NCBI GenBank assembly: GCA_964511535.1
Contig: CAZEFW010000227.1
Location: 1 to 9,983, forward strand
Direction: 5' to 3'
DNA length: 9,983 nucleotides
Source of the DNA: CAZCFB01 sp964511535
GTDB taxonomy: Bacteria > Myxococcota_A > Polyangia > GCA-2747355 > CAZCFB01
Shown one piece after another: positions 1 to 8,074 of this stretch; position 1 is the stretch's first letter; the number at the start of each line of letters is the position of its first letter. The position numbers and the translations under genes are program-made. Under the pieces are notes generated by a model that worked only from the letters and a program-made list of their open reading frames with translations, was not told the DNA's origin and ran no database searches.

Positions 1-309
1 ATCCTGGACGAGCTGATCGGGCGGCGCCAGAAGCGACACCTCGAGATCCTCTCCGTATACCGCAGCTGGGGGCCGCGCATGCGGTCGGTGCTGAAGGGCA
101 AGCGCCCGGCGACCCGCGCCGCCGCCGCCATCAAGGATCGCTTCACGCTGTACAGCGAGGCAGAGCGAAAGCTGCTGCTGCGCTGGGAGGAGCAGGGCCG
201 CGACCTGACGCGCATCGTGGCCCGGTTGCTCACCGCCGAGCAGCAGGCGCGGCTGCGGCAGAACCTGCTGGCCCTGGCCGGGGACCTCGAGGCGCTGTCG
301 AAGGAGTAG
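1..309 (+). CDS. Unidentified helical protein, C-terminal part (5' end outside window)
   Basis: The frame is open from the first base to the TAG at 307-309 and gives 102 residues; the start lies upstream. An internal ATG at 79 has no good ribosome binding site, so it is probably not the start. The visible part is rich in Arg, Leu, Glu and Ala, has no cysteine and no membrane segment, and looks entirely alpha-helical. Near its end is a Leu-Thr-Ala-Glu-Gln-Gln segment followed by amphipathic helix. This loosely resembles the LTxxQ-type helices of some periplasmic proteins and DUF6279-like lipoproteins, but the similarity is too weak to assign a family. It converges on the next gene with only 6 bases between the two stop codons. 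Third-position GC is high, which supports real coding. Confidence 0.6.
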   Translation: MLDELIGRRQKRHLEILSVYRSWGPRMRSVLKGKRPATRAAAAIKDRFTLYSEAERKLLLRWEEQGRDLTRIVARLLTAEQQARLRQNLLALAGDLEALSKE

Positions 310-315
310 CCGCAG

Positions 316-801
316 TCAGGGACAGAGCAGGCAGCCCTCGCGGTGCAGGAAGATGCCGTGGTGCAGGCAGCGCTCCAGGTTCGGCGGGCGCATGTCGGCC
401 AGGGTCGGGTCCGTGGGCTCCACGTGATCCGGCGTGAACTGGCCCACGATCTGGCGCATGAACTCCACCGCGGGGATGAGCCAGCGGTCGTCGGGGTAGA
501 AGCCGAGGCGCTCCCAGCCGAGGCGCTTGCACGCCGCGGTGCAGGTGAACTGGTAGAACCGCCGGGCGCGCTCCACGTCGGCGCCCCAGGGCACCTCGCC
601 CAGGTCGAAGCCGGCGTTGCCCGGGCCGAGCACCCGCAGGTCCCGCGAGCAGAAGTAGAACGCCTGCTCAAACTCCTGCTCGGTGCCGGCCATGCCGCAC
701 GAGGCCAGGGCCAGCACCGCGCACAGGGCGTGCATCTTGTCGTCCTCCAGCTCCAGCTCGGGCAGCTCGGGGCGTTGCGGGTATCCGATGATGTTGTCCA
801 T
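316..801 (-). CDS. Unidentified Cys/His-rich protein, 161 aa
   Basis: I do not recognise the family. The chosen ATG at 801 lacks a clear ribosome binding site, but GC-rich third positions persist up to it and become Arg-rich nonsense beyond it. An alternative ATG at 735 (Met23) has GGAGG 8 nt upstream at 744-748. The protein has eight cysteines (27, 35, 51, 87, 91, 145, 157, 160). The C-terminus carries Cys145, His147-His148, His153, Cys157 and Cys160, with Cys157-x2-Cys160 three residues from the end. That cluster could bind zinc or another metal. If Met23 were the start, the Leu-Ala-Ser-Cys at 32-35 would resemble a short lipobox, but the n-region has no basic residue, so a cytosolic protein is more likely. 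It is transcribed away from the dehydrogenase operon, with about 100 bp between their starts. Confidence 0.6.
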   Translation of the reverse strand: MDNIIGYPQRPELPELELEDDKMHALCAVLALASCGMAGTEQEFEQAFYFCSRDLRVLGPGNAGFDLGEVPWGADVERARRFYQFTCTAACKRLGWERLGFYPDDRWLIPAVEFMRQIVGQFTPDHVEPTDPTLADMRPPNLERCLHHGIFLHREGCLLCP

Positions 802-833
802 GGCTCGAGGCCGGCGCCCGCGCCAGCGCGTCC

Positions 834-863
834 TTGACCCGCGCGACCGGCGGCTGCTAACAA
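834..863 (+). promoter_or_regulatory. Candidate promoter of the SDR-thiolase-DUF35 operon
   Basis: TTGACC at 834-839 is a good -35-like box. It is followed after 18 bases by TAACAA at 858-863, a weak -10-like box. The site lies in the roughly 100-bp gap between divergent genes, 39 bases before the GTG of the dehydrogenase. The stretch at 857-875 is locally AT-richer than its surroundings. A ribosome binding site GGAAAGGA follows at 885-892, 9 bases before the GTG. The -10 match is poor, so this is a suggestion only. Confidence 0.3.
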
Positions 864-901
864 TCGCACAAACTTCCCACCACCGGAAAGGACGATCAGC
901 C

Positions 902-1651
902 GTGGACCTTGGACTGAAAGGAAAGGGCGCCATCGTGACCGGCGGCAGCGTCGGAATCGGCGCCGCCATCGCAACCACGCTGGCCCGCGAGGGGGCCGAC
1001 GTGGCCATCACCGACCTCGGCCGCCCCGACGAGGGCGCCGCCGTGGTCGCCGCCATCGAGGCCCTGGGGCAGAAGGGCGTCTACCTCGACGTGGACGCCT
1101 CGAACTTCGACGCCGCGCACGAGGCCACCGACGCGGCGGTGGACGCCCTCGGGGCAGTGCACCTGCTGGTGTGCAACGCGGGAATCACCATGGACGGCCC
1201 CGTCTGGAAGATGACCGAGGAGCAGTTCGACCGCGTGCTGGCGGTCAACCTCAAGGGCTACTTCAACCACAACCGGGCGGCCTCGCGGCTGTTCATGGGC
1301 CAGAAGTACGGCAAGATCGTCAACATCTCCTCCATCAACGGCTTGCGGGGCAAGTTCGCCCAGTGCAACTACGCCGCCTCCAAGGGCGGGATCCAGGCGC
1401 TGAGCAAGTCGCTGGCCAAGGAGCTGGGGCGCTTCAACGTCAACGTCAACGTGGTGGCGCCGGGCATGGTGCTGACCGACATGATGCAGGCGGTGCCCAT
1501 GGAGTTTCAGGCCGCGGCCCTGGCCGAGACCGTCGTCGGCCGCTTCGCCACGCCCGAGGACATCGCCCACACCGTGACCTTCCTCTGCTCCGACCTGTCG
1601 CGCCACATCACCGGTGAGGTGATCAAGGTGGACGGCGGGCAGTATATCTAA
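902..1651 (+). CDS. Short-chain dehydrogenase/reductase, probable NAD-dependent 3-hydroxyacyl-CoA dehydrogenase (FabG-like)
   Basis: This is a classical SDR of 249 residues, the usual length. The GTG at 902 was chosen because GGAAAGGA lies 9 nt upstream and the nucleotide-binding motif then sits at the normal distance from the N-terminus; upstream in-frame starts would add unrelated low-complexity residues. Visible motifs are Thr-Gly-x3-Gly-Ile-Gly (13-20), Asn92-Ala-Gly and the catalytic set Asn116, Ser144, Tyr157, Lys161. Asp38 at the end of the second strand favours NAD over NADP, which points to oxidation rather than fatty-acid synthesis; Asp63-Val-Asp65 is the usual adenine-ring contact. 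The C-terminus ends in the typical Val-Asp-Gly-Gly. The thiolase starts 14 bases downstream, so the two are almost certainly co-transcribed, and a 3-hydroxyacyl-CoA substrate is inferred from that neighbour. The family is certain; the substrate is not. Confidence 0.93.
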   Translation: MDLGLKGKGAIVTGGSVGIGAAIATTLAREGADVAITDLGRPDEGAAVVAAIEALGQKGVYLDVDASNFDAAHEATDAAVDALGAVHLLVCNAGITMDGPVWKMTEEQFDRVLAVNLKGYFNHNRAASRLFMGQKYGKIVNISSINGLRGKFAQCNYAASKGGIQALSKSLAKELGRFNVNVNVVAPGMVLTDMMQAVPMEFQAAALAETVVGRFATPEDIAHTVTFLCSDLSRHITGEVIKVDGGQYI

Positions 1652-1665
1652 GGTAGGAGAGACCC

Positions 1666-2823
1666 ATGACCCGAGTAGGAGTCGTCGGAGTTGGACATGG
1701 CAAGTTCGGCCGCCGCAGCGATGCCACGGTGCAGGAGCTGGCCTTCGAGGCGTTCCGCGCTGCCATGCAGGACGCCGGGATCCAGCGTAACCGCCTGGAC
1801 GCCTCGGTCATCGCCGCGGTGCCCGAGTATCACAAGCAGCGCTCGGTGGCCGGCGTGATCCAGGAGTACCTGAACCTCAACCCGCTGCCCACCTGGCTCA
1901 CCGAGGTGGCCTGCTCGTCGGGCAGCGCCGCCATCCGCACCGCATGGATGGCGATCCAGAGCGGCCTGCACAAGGTGGTCGCCGTGGTCGGCGCCCAGAA
2001 GATGACCGAGATGGACACGGCCACGATCCTGGCGCTCATGGGCCGGGTGGGCGAGGTGCAGTGGGAGTCGGTGTTCGGCACCACCTTCCCCGGCTACTAC
2101 GCCATGTTCGCCACCCGCCACATGCACGTGTACGGCACCACCCGCGAGCAGCTTGCCCAGGTGGCGGTCAAGAACCACCACTACGGCGCCCAGAACCCCA
2201 ACGCGCTGTTCCAGAAAGAGATCACCGTGGAGAAGGCGCTCGCCTCCGACCCGGTGGCCACGCCGTTTTGCGTCTACGACTGCTGCGCCAACGCCGACGG
2301 CGCGGCGGTGCTGATCCTGGCGGCCGAGGAGGAGGCGAAGGCCATCGCCGGCGACCGCACCGTGTGGCTCGACGGCGTGGGCTGCGCCACCAGCTCCATG
2401 TCGGTGCTGCGCCGGCCCGACCTGACCGGCCTGCCCTCGGCGGAGCAGGCGGCGAAGCAAGCCTACGGCCAGGCGGGCGTCTCCGCCGCCGACGTCAAGG
2501 TGGCCGAGGTGCACGACTGCTTCACCGTGGCCGAGCTCATCGCCTACGAGGACCTCGGGTTCTGCGACAAGGGCGGGGGCGGCGCGTACATCAGCGACAA
2601 GCAGGCCTACATCGGCGGCTCCACGCCGGTCAACGTGGACGGCGGGCTCAAGGCCAAGGGCCACCCCATCGGCGCCACCGGCGTGTCCATGGCCTACGAG
2701 ATCGTCAACCAGCTGCGGGGTGACTGCGGCGCGCGCCAGGTGCCGGACGCCGACGTGGGGTTGACCCACAACGTCGGCGGCATCGGCCAGTACTGCTTCG
2801 TGCACCTGTTCAGGAGGGACTGA
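1666..2823 (+). CDS. Thiolase of the SCP-x / lipid-transfer-protein type
   Basis: This 385-residue protein has the thiolase fold signatures in order. The nucleophile Cys83 sits in Val-Ala-Cys-Ser-Ser-Gly, His283-Asp-Cys285-Phe is the signature of SCP2-type thiolases, and Gly-His333-Pro-Ile-Gly-Ala-Thr-Gly follows a Gly-Gly-Leu-Lys-Ala-Lys lead-in. The C-terminal His-Asn-Val-Gly-Gly (368-372) occupies the place of the second cysteine loop of classical thiolases. Because Cys83 is present, true thiolytic cleavage or condensation is likely, unlike the Ltp2-type aldolases that lack it. The start ATG at 1666 has AGGAGA 5 nt upstream. The DUF35 gene begins 3 bases after the stop. Thiolases paired with DUF35 proteins are known as hetero-complexes acting on bulky acyl-CoAs. 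The actual substrate here is unknown. Confidence 0.94.
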   Translation: MTRVGVVGVGHGKFGRRSDATVQELAFEAFRAAMQDAGIQRNRLDASVIAAVPEYHKQRSVAGVIQEYLNLNPLPTWLTEVACSSGSAAIRTAWMAIQSGLHKVVAVVGAQKMTEMDTATILALMGRVGEVQWESVFGTTFPGYYAMFATRHMHVYGTTREQLAQVAVKNHHYGAQNPNALFQKEITVEKALASDPVATPFCVYDCCANADGAAVLILAAEEEAKAIAGDRTVWLDGVGCATSSMSVLRRPDLTGLPSAEQAAKQAYGQAGVSAADVKVAEVHDCFTVAELIAYEDLGFCDKGGGGAYISDKQAYIGGSTPVNVDGGLKAKGHPIGATGVSMAYEIVNQLRGDCGARQVPDADVGLTHNVGGIGQYCFVHLFRRD

Positions 2824-2826
2824 GTC

Positions 2827-3285
2827 ATGTTCAGCTGGTTCGGAAAGGTAAGCTTCGTCCCCTACACCAAGGTCCAGGACTTCGCCGTCAAGCTCAAGGA
2901 CGGCTACCTGATGGGCTCGCGCTGCAAGGAGTGCGGCTACCAGACGTTCCCGCCCCGGGCGGACTGCCCCGAGTGCATGAGCGGCGAGTTCGAGCTGGTG
3001 GAGTACAGCGGCAAGGGCACCCTGTTCACCTACACCCGCATCGACGCGGCGCCCACGGGCTTCGACGACATCGTGCCCTACACCATCGCCGTGGTGGATA
3101 TGGAGGGCGGCGGCCGGGCGCTCGGCTGGTTCGGCGACACCATCCCCGAGGAGGAGATCGAGATCGGCATGGAGATCCAGGTGGTGCCGCGCATCTTCGA
3201 GGACACCGAGGACATCCGGGTCTACTACTCCATGGAGAAGCCAGGGACCACCTGGAGCAAGGCGCCGGAGCCGCACCTGGGCTAG
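2827..3285 (+). CDS. DUF35 zinc-ribbon / OB-fold protein, probable thiolase partner subunit
   Basis: This 152-residue protein has the standard DUF35 layout. An N-terminal helix (about 12-30) is followed by a rubredoxin-like zinc ribbon with Cys33-x2-Cys36 and Cys47-x2-Cys50. An OB-fold follows from about residue 55, with the typical Gly-x-Gly-x-Leu-x-Thr-Tyr-Thr segment and a Val-Pro-Tyr-x-Ile-Ala-Val-Val strand. Members of the family bind acyl-CoA and form complexes with thiolase-fold enzymes, for example the benzoylsuccinyl-CoA thiolase BbsAB, ChsH2-Ltp2 and the archaeal thiolase/HMG-CoA synthase complex. Its ribosome binding site AGGAGGG (2812-2818) lies inside the end of the thiolase gene, so translation of the two is tightly linked, as expected for subunits of one enzyme. 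Family assignment is firm; physical partnership is inferred from the layout. Confidence 0.93.
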   Translation: MFSWFGKVSFVPYTKVQDFAVKLKDGYLMGSRCKECGYQTFPPRADCPECMSGEFELVEYSGKGTLFTYTRIDAAPTGFDDIVPYTIAVVDMEGGGRALGWFGDTIPEEEIEIGMEIQVVPRIFEDTEDIRVYYSMEKPGTTWSKAPEPHLG

Positions 3286-3293
3286 CGGCAGCT

Positions 3294-3309
3294 CTCCCCG
3301 CGAGGGGGG
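3294..3309 (+). terminator. Candidate terminator-like hairpin after the DUF35 gene
   Basis: CTCCCC and GGGGGG flank the loop GCGA, giving a 6-bp stem with one G-U pair and a GNRA-type tetraloop, 9 bases after the DUF35 stop codon. It is followed by the palindrome ggccgcggcc (3311-3320). There is no T-run, so it is not a canonical intrinsic terminator. It could equally be a transcript-stabilising hairpin. Confidence 0.25.
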
Positions 3310-3334
3310 CGGCCGCGGCCCGTGGACATAACCA

Positions 3335-4642
3335 GTGACCGGGCTCCGCCATCGCTCCATCTACCTCCAACCCCACCTGATCGTCATCTTCCTCATGGGC
3401 TTCTCCAGCGGCCTGCCCATGGCGCTGTCAACCTCCACCCTGTCGTTCTGGCTCGCCGAGAGCGGCGTGGCGCTGTCGGCCATCGGCCTGTTCGCCCTTG
3501 TTGGCGTCCCGTACAACTTCAAGTTCGTCTGGGCGCCCTTCATCGATCGTTTGGCGCTGCCGGCGCTGACGGCGCGCCTCGGGCGCCGCCGCTCCTGGAT
3601 GGTGGTCATCCAGGCTGCCCTGCTGCTGGCCATCTGCGCGCTCGGCTTCTCCCACCCGGAGCGCACCCCCCTGCTGACCGCGGCGTGCGCCATGGCCGTG
3701 GCGTTCCTCTCCGCCAGCCAGGACATCGTCATCGACGCTTACCGCATCGAGCGCCTCGAGCATCACGAGCAGGGCGCCGGCGCGGCCATGACCCAGGCCG
3801 GCTACCGCCTGGGGCTCATCGCCTCGGGCGCCGGCGCGCTGTTCCTCGCGGATCAGGTGGCCTGGCCGATTGTGTACACGGTGATGGCCTCGCTCATCTG
3901 CGTCGGCATGATCACCGCGCTGTGCGCCAGCGAGCCGGACGCCGCGGCGCTCGCCGGGGAGAGCGCCGACGCCGGCGCGGGCTTTCGCGCCATGGTCATC
4001 CTGCCCTTCATGGAGTTCTTCCAGCGCAACAAGCCGGCGGTGGCCCTGCTCATCCTGGCGTTCATCCTGCTCTTCAAGCTCGGAGACGCCTACGCCGGGG
4101 TCATGGCTTACCCCTTCTATTATCAGATGGGGTTCTCCAAGACGGATGTAGCCGCCGCGAGCAAGATCTTCGGGGTGGCCGCGACGCTGACGGGCGTGTT
4201 CCTGGGGGGCGTGGTGGTCAAGAAGATCGGCATCATGAGGAGCCTGCTGATCTTCGGCGTCCTGCAGATGCTGTCCAACCTGATGTACGCGGGGCTCGCG
4301 GCCGTGGGGCACAACCTCAAGTTCCTCTACCTGATGATCGGCGTGGAGAACTTCGCCGGCGGCACCGGCTCGTCCGCCTTCGTGGCTTACCTGTCCGTGC
4401 TGTGCAACGTCGCGTACACCGGGACCCAGTTCGCCCTGTTCACCTCGTTCATGTCCTTCGGCCGCACGGTGCTGTCGGCCTCAAGCGGCTGGGTGGTGGA
4501 GCGCACCGGCTGGAAGCTCTTCTTCATCTTCTCCACGTTCACCGCCCTGCCCGGCTTGCTGGTGCTGACATGGATGATCCGCAACCTCCCGCTGGAAGAG
4601 CAGACCACCAACGACCGGGGACGCGCCGGATCGCCTCGCTGA
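3335..4642 (+). CDS. ampG: AmpG-like muropeptide permease (MFS transporter)
   Basis: AmpG is an inner-membrane, proton-driven carrier that imports GlcNAc-anhydroMurNAc-peptides during cell-wall recycling. The 435-residue product matches E. coli AmpG in pattern along its length: Gly-Phe-x-Ser-Gly-Leu-Pro (22-28), a Gly-Arg-Arg-Arg loop (83-86), Ser-Ala-Ser-Gln-Asp-Ile-Val (126-132), Gly-Ala-Gly-Ala-Ala (147-151), Gly-Tyr-Arg-Leu-Gly (156-160) and Lys-Leu-Gly-Asp-Ala (248-252), then Ser-Ala-Phe-Val-Ala and Thr-Gln-Phe-Ala-Leu. About 12 hydrophobic segments are visible. It is shorter than the E. coli protein because the last two helices of that 14-helix protein are absent. The GTG at 3335 has no convincing ribosome binding site but places the first helix at the usual distance. 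The gap of 49 bases from the DUF35 gene and the unrelated function suggest a separate unit. Close MFS relatives with other substrates cannot be excluded. Confidence 0.88.
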   Translation: MTGLRHRSIYLQPHLIVIFLMGFSSGLPMALSTSTLSFWLAESGVALSAIGLFALVGVPYNFKFVWAPFIDRLALPALTARLGRRRSWMVVIQAALLLAICALGFSHPERTPLLTAACAMAVAFLSASQDIVIDAYRIERLEHHEQGAGAAMTQAGYRLGLIASGAGALFLADQVAWPIVYTVMASLICVGMITALCASEPDAAALAGESADAGAGFRAMVILPFMEFFQRNKPAVALLILAFILLFKLGDAYAGVMAYPFYYQMGFSKTDVAAASKIFGVAATLTGVFLGGVVVKKIGIMRSLLIFGVLQMLSNLMYAGLAAVGHNLKFLYLMIGVENFAGGTGSSAFVAYLSVLCNVAYTGTQFALFTSFMSFGRTVLSASSGWVVERTGWKLFFIFSTFTALPGLLVLTWMIRNLPLEEQTTNDRGRAGSPR

Positions 4643-4700
4643 CATCCAGCCGCCAGGGCGAGCAGAGGAGCGCCGCCCCTACCGCTCTTGCCCCCCCTCG

Positions 4701-4738
4701 GGTATCCTGAGCAGGTCCTATGACCTGCAGCGTATAAA
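4701..4738 (+). promoter_or_regulatory. Inverted repeat and candidate promoter/operator upstream of the kinase
   Basis: A perfect inverted repeat, GCAGGTC (4711-4717) and GACCTGC (4722-4728) around a 4-base loop, ends 15 bases before the kinase GTG. A GGTATCCTG segment at 4701-4709 contains a weak -10-like TATCCT, and TATAAA lies at 4733-4738. If TATAAA is the -10 box, transcription would begin about at the GTG and the message would be leaderless. If TATCCT is the -10 box, the inverted repeat lies at the start of the transcript. No good -35 box is seen for either. The repeat could be an operator or the terminator of the upstream gene, although it has no T-run. Confidence 0.35.
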
Positions 4739-4743
4739 GGCCC

Positions 4744-6648
<1,905 letters not shown>

Positions 6649-6659
6649 CCCCCCTCCTG

Positions 6660-6689
6660 CCCGCGGCGCTGGAAAAGCTCCCGCGGCGC
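6660..6689 (+). repeat. 10-bp direct repeat upstream of the lipoprotein gene
   Basis: CCCGCGGCGC occurs at 6660-6669 and again at 6680-6689, a period of exactly 20 bases, close to two helical turns. It lies between the kinase stop codon and the lipoprotein start. In such GC-rich DNA it may be chance; a tandem regulator-binding site is the alternative. Confidence 0.3.
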
Positions 6690-6714
6690 GGGGTACATTG
6701 GCTCAGGTACCCCG
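6689..6714 (+). promoter_or_regulatory. Inverted repeat just upstream of the lipoprotein start
   Basis: CGGGGTAC (6689-6696) and GTACCCCG (6707-6714) form a perfect 8-bp inverted repeat around a 10-base spacer. The right arm abuts the ribosome binding site GGGAGAG (6714-6720) of the gene starting at 6723. The left arm and spacer contain TACATT (6694-6699), a -10-like hexamer. The site could be an operator over the promoter, or an mRNA hairpin that limits access to the ribosome binding site. Confidence 0.4.
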
Positions 6715-6722
6715 GGAGAGCC

Positions 6723-8045
6723 ATGCGTTCCCTTCGCCCGTTCATGTTGACCCTGTTCGCGCTCCTGCTGCTGGTTGGGGGCTGCTTCAATCCGAGCTTC
6801 GACGGCCCGGGCGGTTACCTGTGCAAGGGGGGCGACTGTCCGCCGGGCCAGGAGTGCTGCCCCGGCAGGGGCGCCGCCTTTTGCGTCAAGGTGGGCATGT
6901 GCGTCAAGGACCTCGGGCCAGGCAAGGACGGGCCAGGCAAGGACGGCAAGACCACCGCTGACAAGAAGATCCCGGCGGACCAGCGCAAGCCGGGACCGCT
7001 GACCTGCCCCTACAACGACGTGGTGGCCAGCAGCTACGCCGGTGGCCCTCAGCAGTTCGCCCTGACCATGAACAAGAGCGGCGATCCCCAGGTGTTCTTC
7101 ATCGCCACGGGCAGCCTCGAGGTGCGCCACGCCACCCGGGCCAAGGGGCTGTGGAGCGACACCCGCGTGGGCAAGGCCACGGCCACCCGGGTGGCGGCGG
7201 TGGGCAACAACACCACCGGCGCGCTGCACGTGGTGATCCGCCAGCAGCCGGCCATCAGCGGATCGCCCACGCTGGAGCTGTTCTCGAAGACCGCCTCATC
7301 CGCCCAGTGGCAGGCCGCGCGGGTGGACGATCTCGACATCGGCGAGGCGCTGGACATCGCCACCAACGGCAGCCTGACCTACATCACGGCCACCAACGAC
7401 GGGGCCAAGAAGTACTGGAAGGTGTACAAGATGTCGGGCGGCGGCGCGCCCAACAAGCCCGGTGAGTGGTTCAAGAAGGACCTGGGCAAGCCGTTCCGCC
7501 ACGGGCGCATCGCCGTGGGCAAGCTGCGGCAGGCCGCCCTGGCCTCGGTGAACAACAACTGGGAGCTGTGGTCCACCAAGCACATCGTGGCCAAGGACGA
7601 AAAGAGCATCAGCGTCTCCGGCGGCTCATCGCCGCAGCCGGCGGACATCGCCATGGACAACCAGGACCGGGTCTGGATTGCCCAGGTCAAGGCGGACGCC
7701 ACCGGGCTGGGCAAGCTCACCATCGCCACCTGGACGCCGGGCATCGTCGGCATGTCGGTGCAGGAGCTGGTCAAGCAGCCCCGCGTGGTGCCCTCGTCGG
7801 TGTCGGTGACCATCGACAGCGTCAGCAGCCTCTACGTGGCATGGATGGAGAAATCCGCCGCCGGCCACACGCTCAAGCTGGCGCGCAGGGCTGGCCCCTC
7901 CTGGTCCAACCACCAGAGCGTCACCACCAGCTCCCTGAAGCCGTATTCCCAGGTGGCAATGGACGAAGCCGGCGGCTTCGTGCACGTGACCTACGGCACG
8001 GCCAAGGGCCAGCTGATGCACGCCTGCCAGCAGCTCAAGAACTGA
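6723..8045 (+). CDS. Secreted lipoprotein with six-cysteine module and propeller-like body
   Basis: The 440-residue product opens with a clear lipoprotein signal: Arg3 and Arg5, a Leu-rich core and the lipobox Val-Gly-Gly-Cys21. A small module follows with six cysteines (34, 39, 45, 46, 54, 60) spaced C-x4-C-x5-CC-x7-C-x5-C. Next is a Gly/Pro/Lys/Asp linker partly built from a 15-bp tandem repeat. Residues 95-440 contain several repeats of about 45-60 residues ending in strands such as Leu-His-Val-Val, Val-Trp-Ile-Ala, Leu-Tyr-Val-Ala-Trp and Val-His-Val-Thr-Tyr, with intervening Asp/Asn-Gly turns. That pattern suggests a sialidase- or NHL-like beta-propeller, but no catalytic signature is visible. 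The ATG is preceded by GGGAGAG. Function is unknown; surface recognition or scaffolding is plausible. It converges on the selenoprotein gene with 27 bases between stop codons. Confidence 0.88.
   Translation: MRSLRPFMLTLFALLLLVGGCFNPSFDGPGGYLCKGGDCPPGQECCPGRGAAFCVKVGMCVKDLGPGKDGPGKDGKTTADKKIPADQRKPGPLTCPYNDVVASSYAGGPQQFALTMNKSGDPQVFFIATGSLEVRHATRAKGLWSDTRVGKATATRVAAVGNNTTGALHVVIRQQPAISGSPTLELFSKTASSAQWQAARVDDLDIGEALDIATNGSLTYITATNDGAKKYWKVYKMSGGGAPNKPGEWFKKDLGKPFRHGRIAVGKLRQAALASVNNNWELWSTKHIVAKDEKSISVSGGSSPQPADIAMDNQDRVWIAQVKADATGLGKLTIATWTPGIVGMSVQELVKQPRVVPSSVSVTIDSVSSLYVAWMEKSAAGHTLKLARRAGPSWSNHQSVTTSSLKPYSQVAMDEAGGFVHVTYGTAKGQLMHACQQLKN
6915..6944 (+). repeat. Two exact 15-bp tandem repeats inside the lipoprotein linker
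   Basis: The unit gggccaggcaaggac occurs twice without a gap (6915-6929 and 6930-6944). It encodes two copies of Gly-Pro-Gly-Lys-Asp in the linker after the cysteine module. Its length is a multiple of three, so copy-number change by slippage would lengthen or shorten the linker without a frameshift. Confidence 0.75.
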
Positions 8046-8047
8046 GC

Positions 8048-8074
8048 GCCCGGCGCCGGGCCGATCCGCGGATC
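8048..8074. terminator. Paired palindromes between convergent genes, possible bidirectional terminator
   Basis: A 14-bp perfect palindrome (gcccggcgccgggc, 8048-8061) is followed by a 12-bp one (gatccgcggatc, 8063-8074). The second overlaps the stop codon of the minus-strand gene. They fill almost all of the gap between the two convergent stop codons. Neither has a T-run, and as hairpins they give only 5-bp and 4-bp stems, so termination activity is speculative. Confidence 0.3.

Noticed and set aside
683..901. Earlier start for the short-chain dehydrogenase
   Set aside because: The added residues are Ser/Arg-rich and antisense to the 316-801 gene. The GTG at 902 has a good ribosome binding site and puts the Gly motif at the normal place.
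1648..3360. Long minus-strand open frame (about 570 codons) opposite the thiolase and DUF35 genes
   Set aside because: It is the His/Val/Leu/Gly-rich antisense shadow typical of high-GC genes and has no recognisable motif. The plus-strand genes have clear families.
3322..4710. Plus-strand open frame overlapping ampG in another frame
   Set aside because: It is Arg/His/Pro-rich with no membrane segments, while the frame at 3335-4642 gives a well-matched AmpG.
6915..6944. CRISPR or satellite-type array
   Set aside because: There are only two contiguous 15-bp units inside a coding linker, with no spacers.
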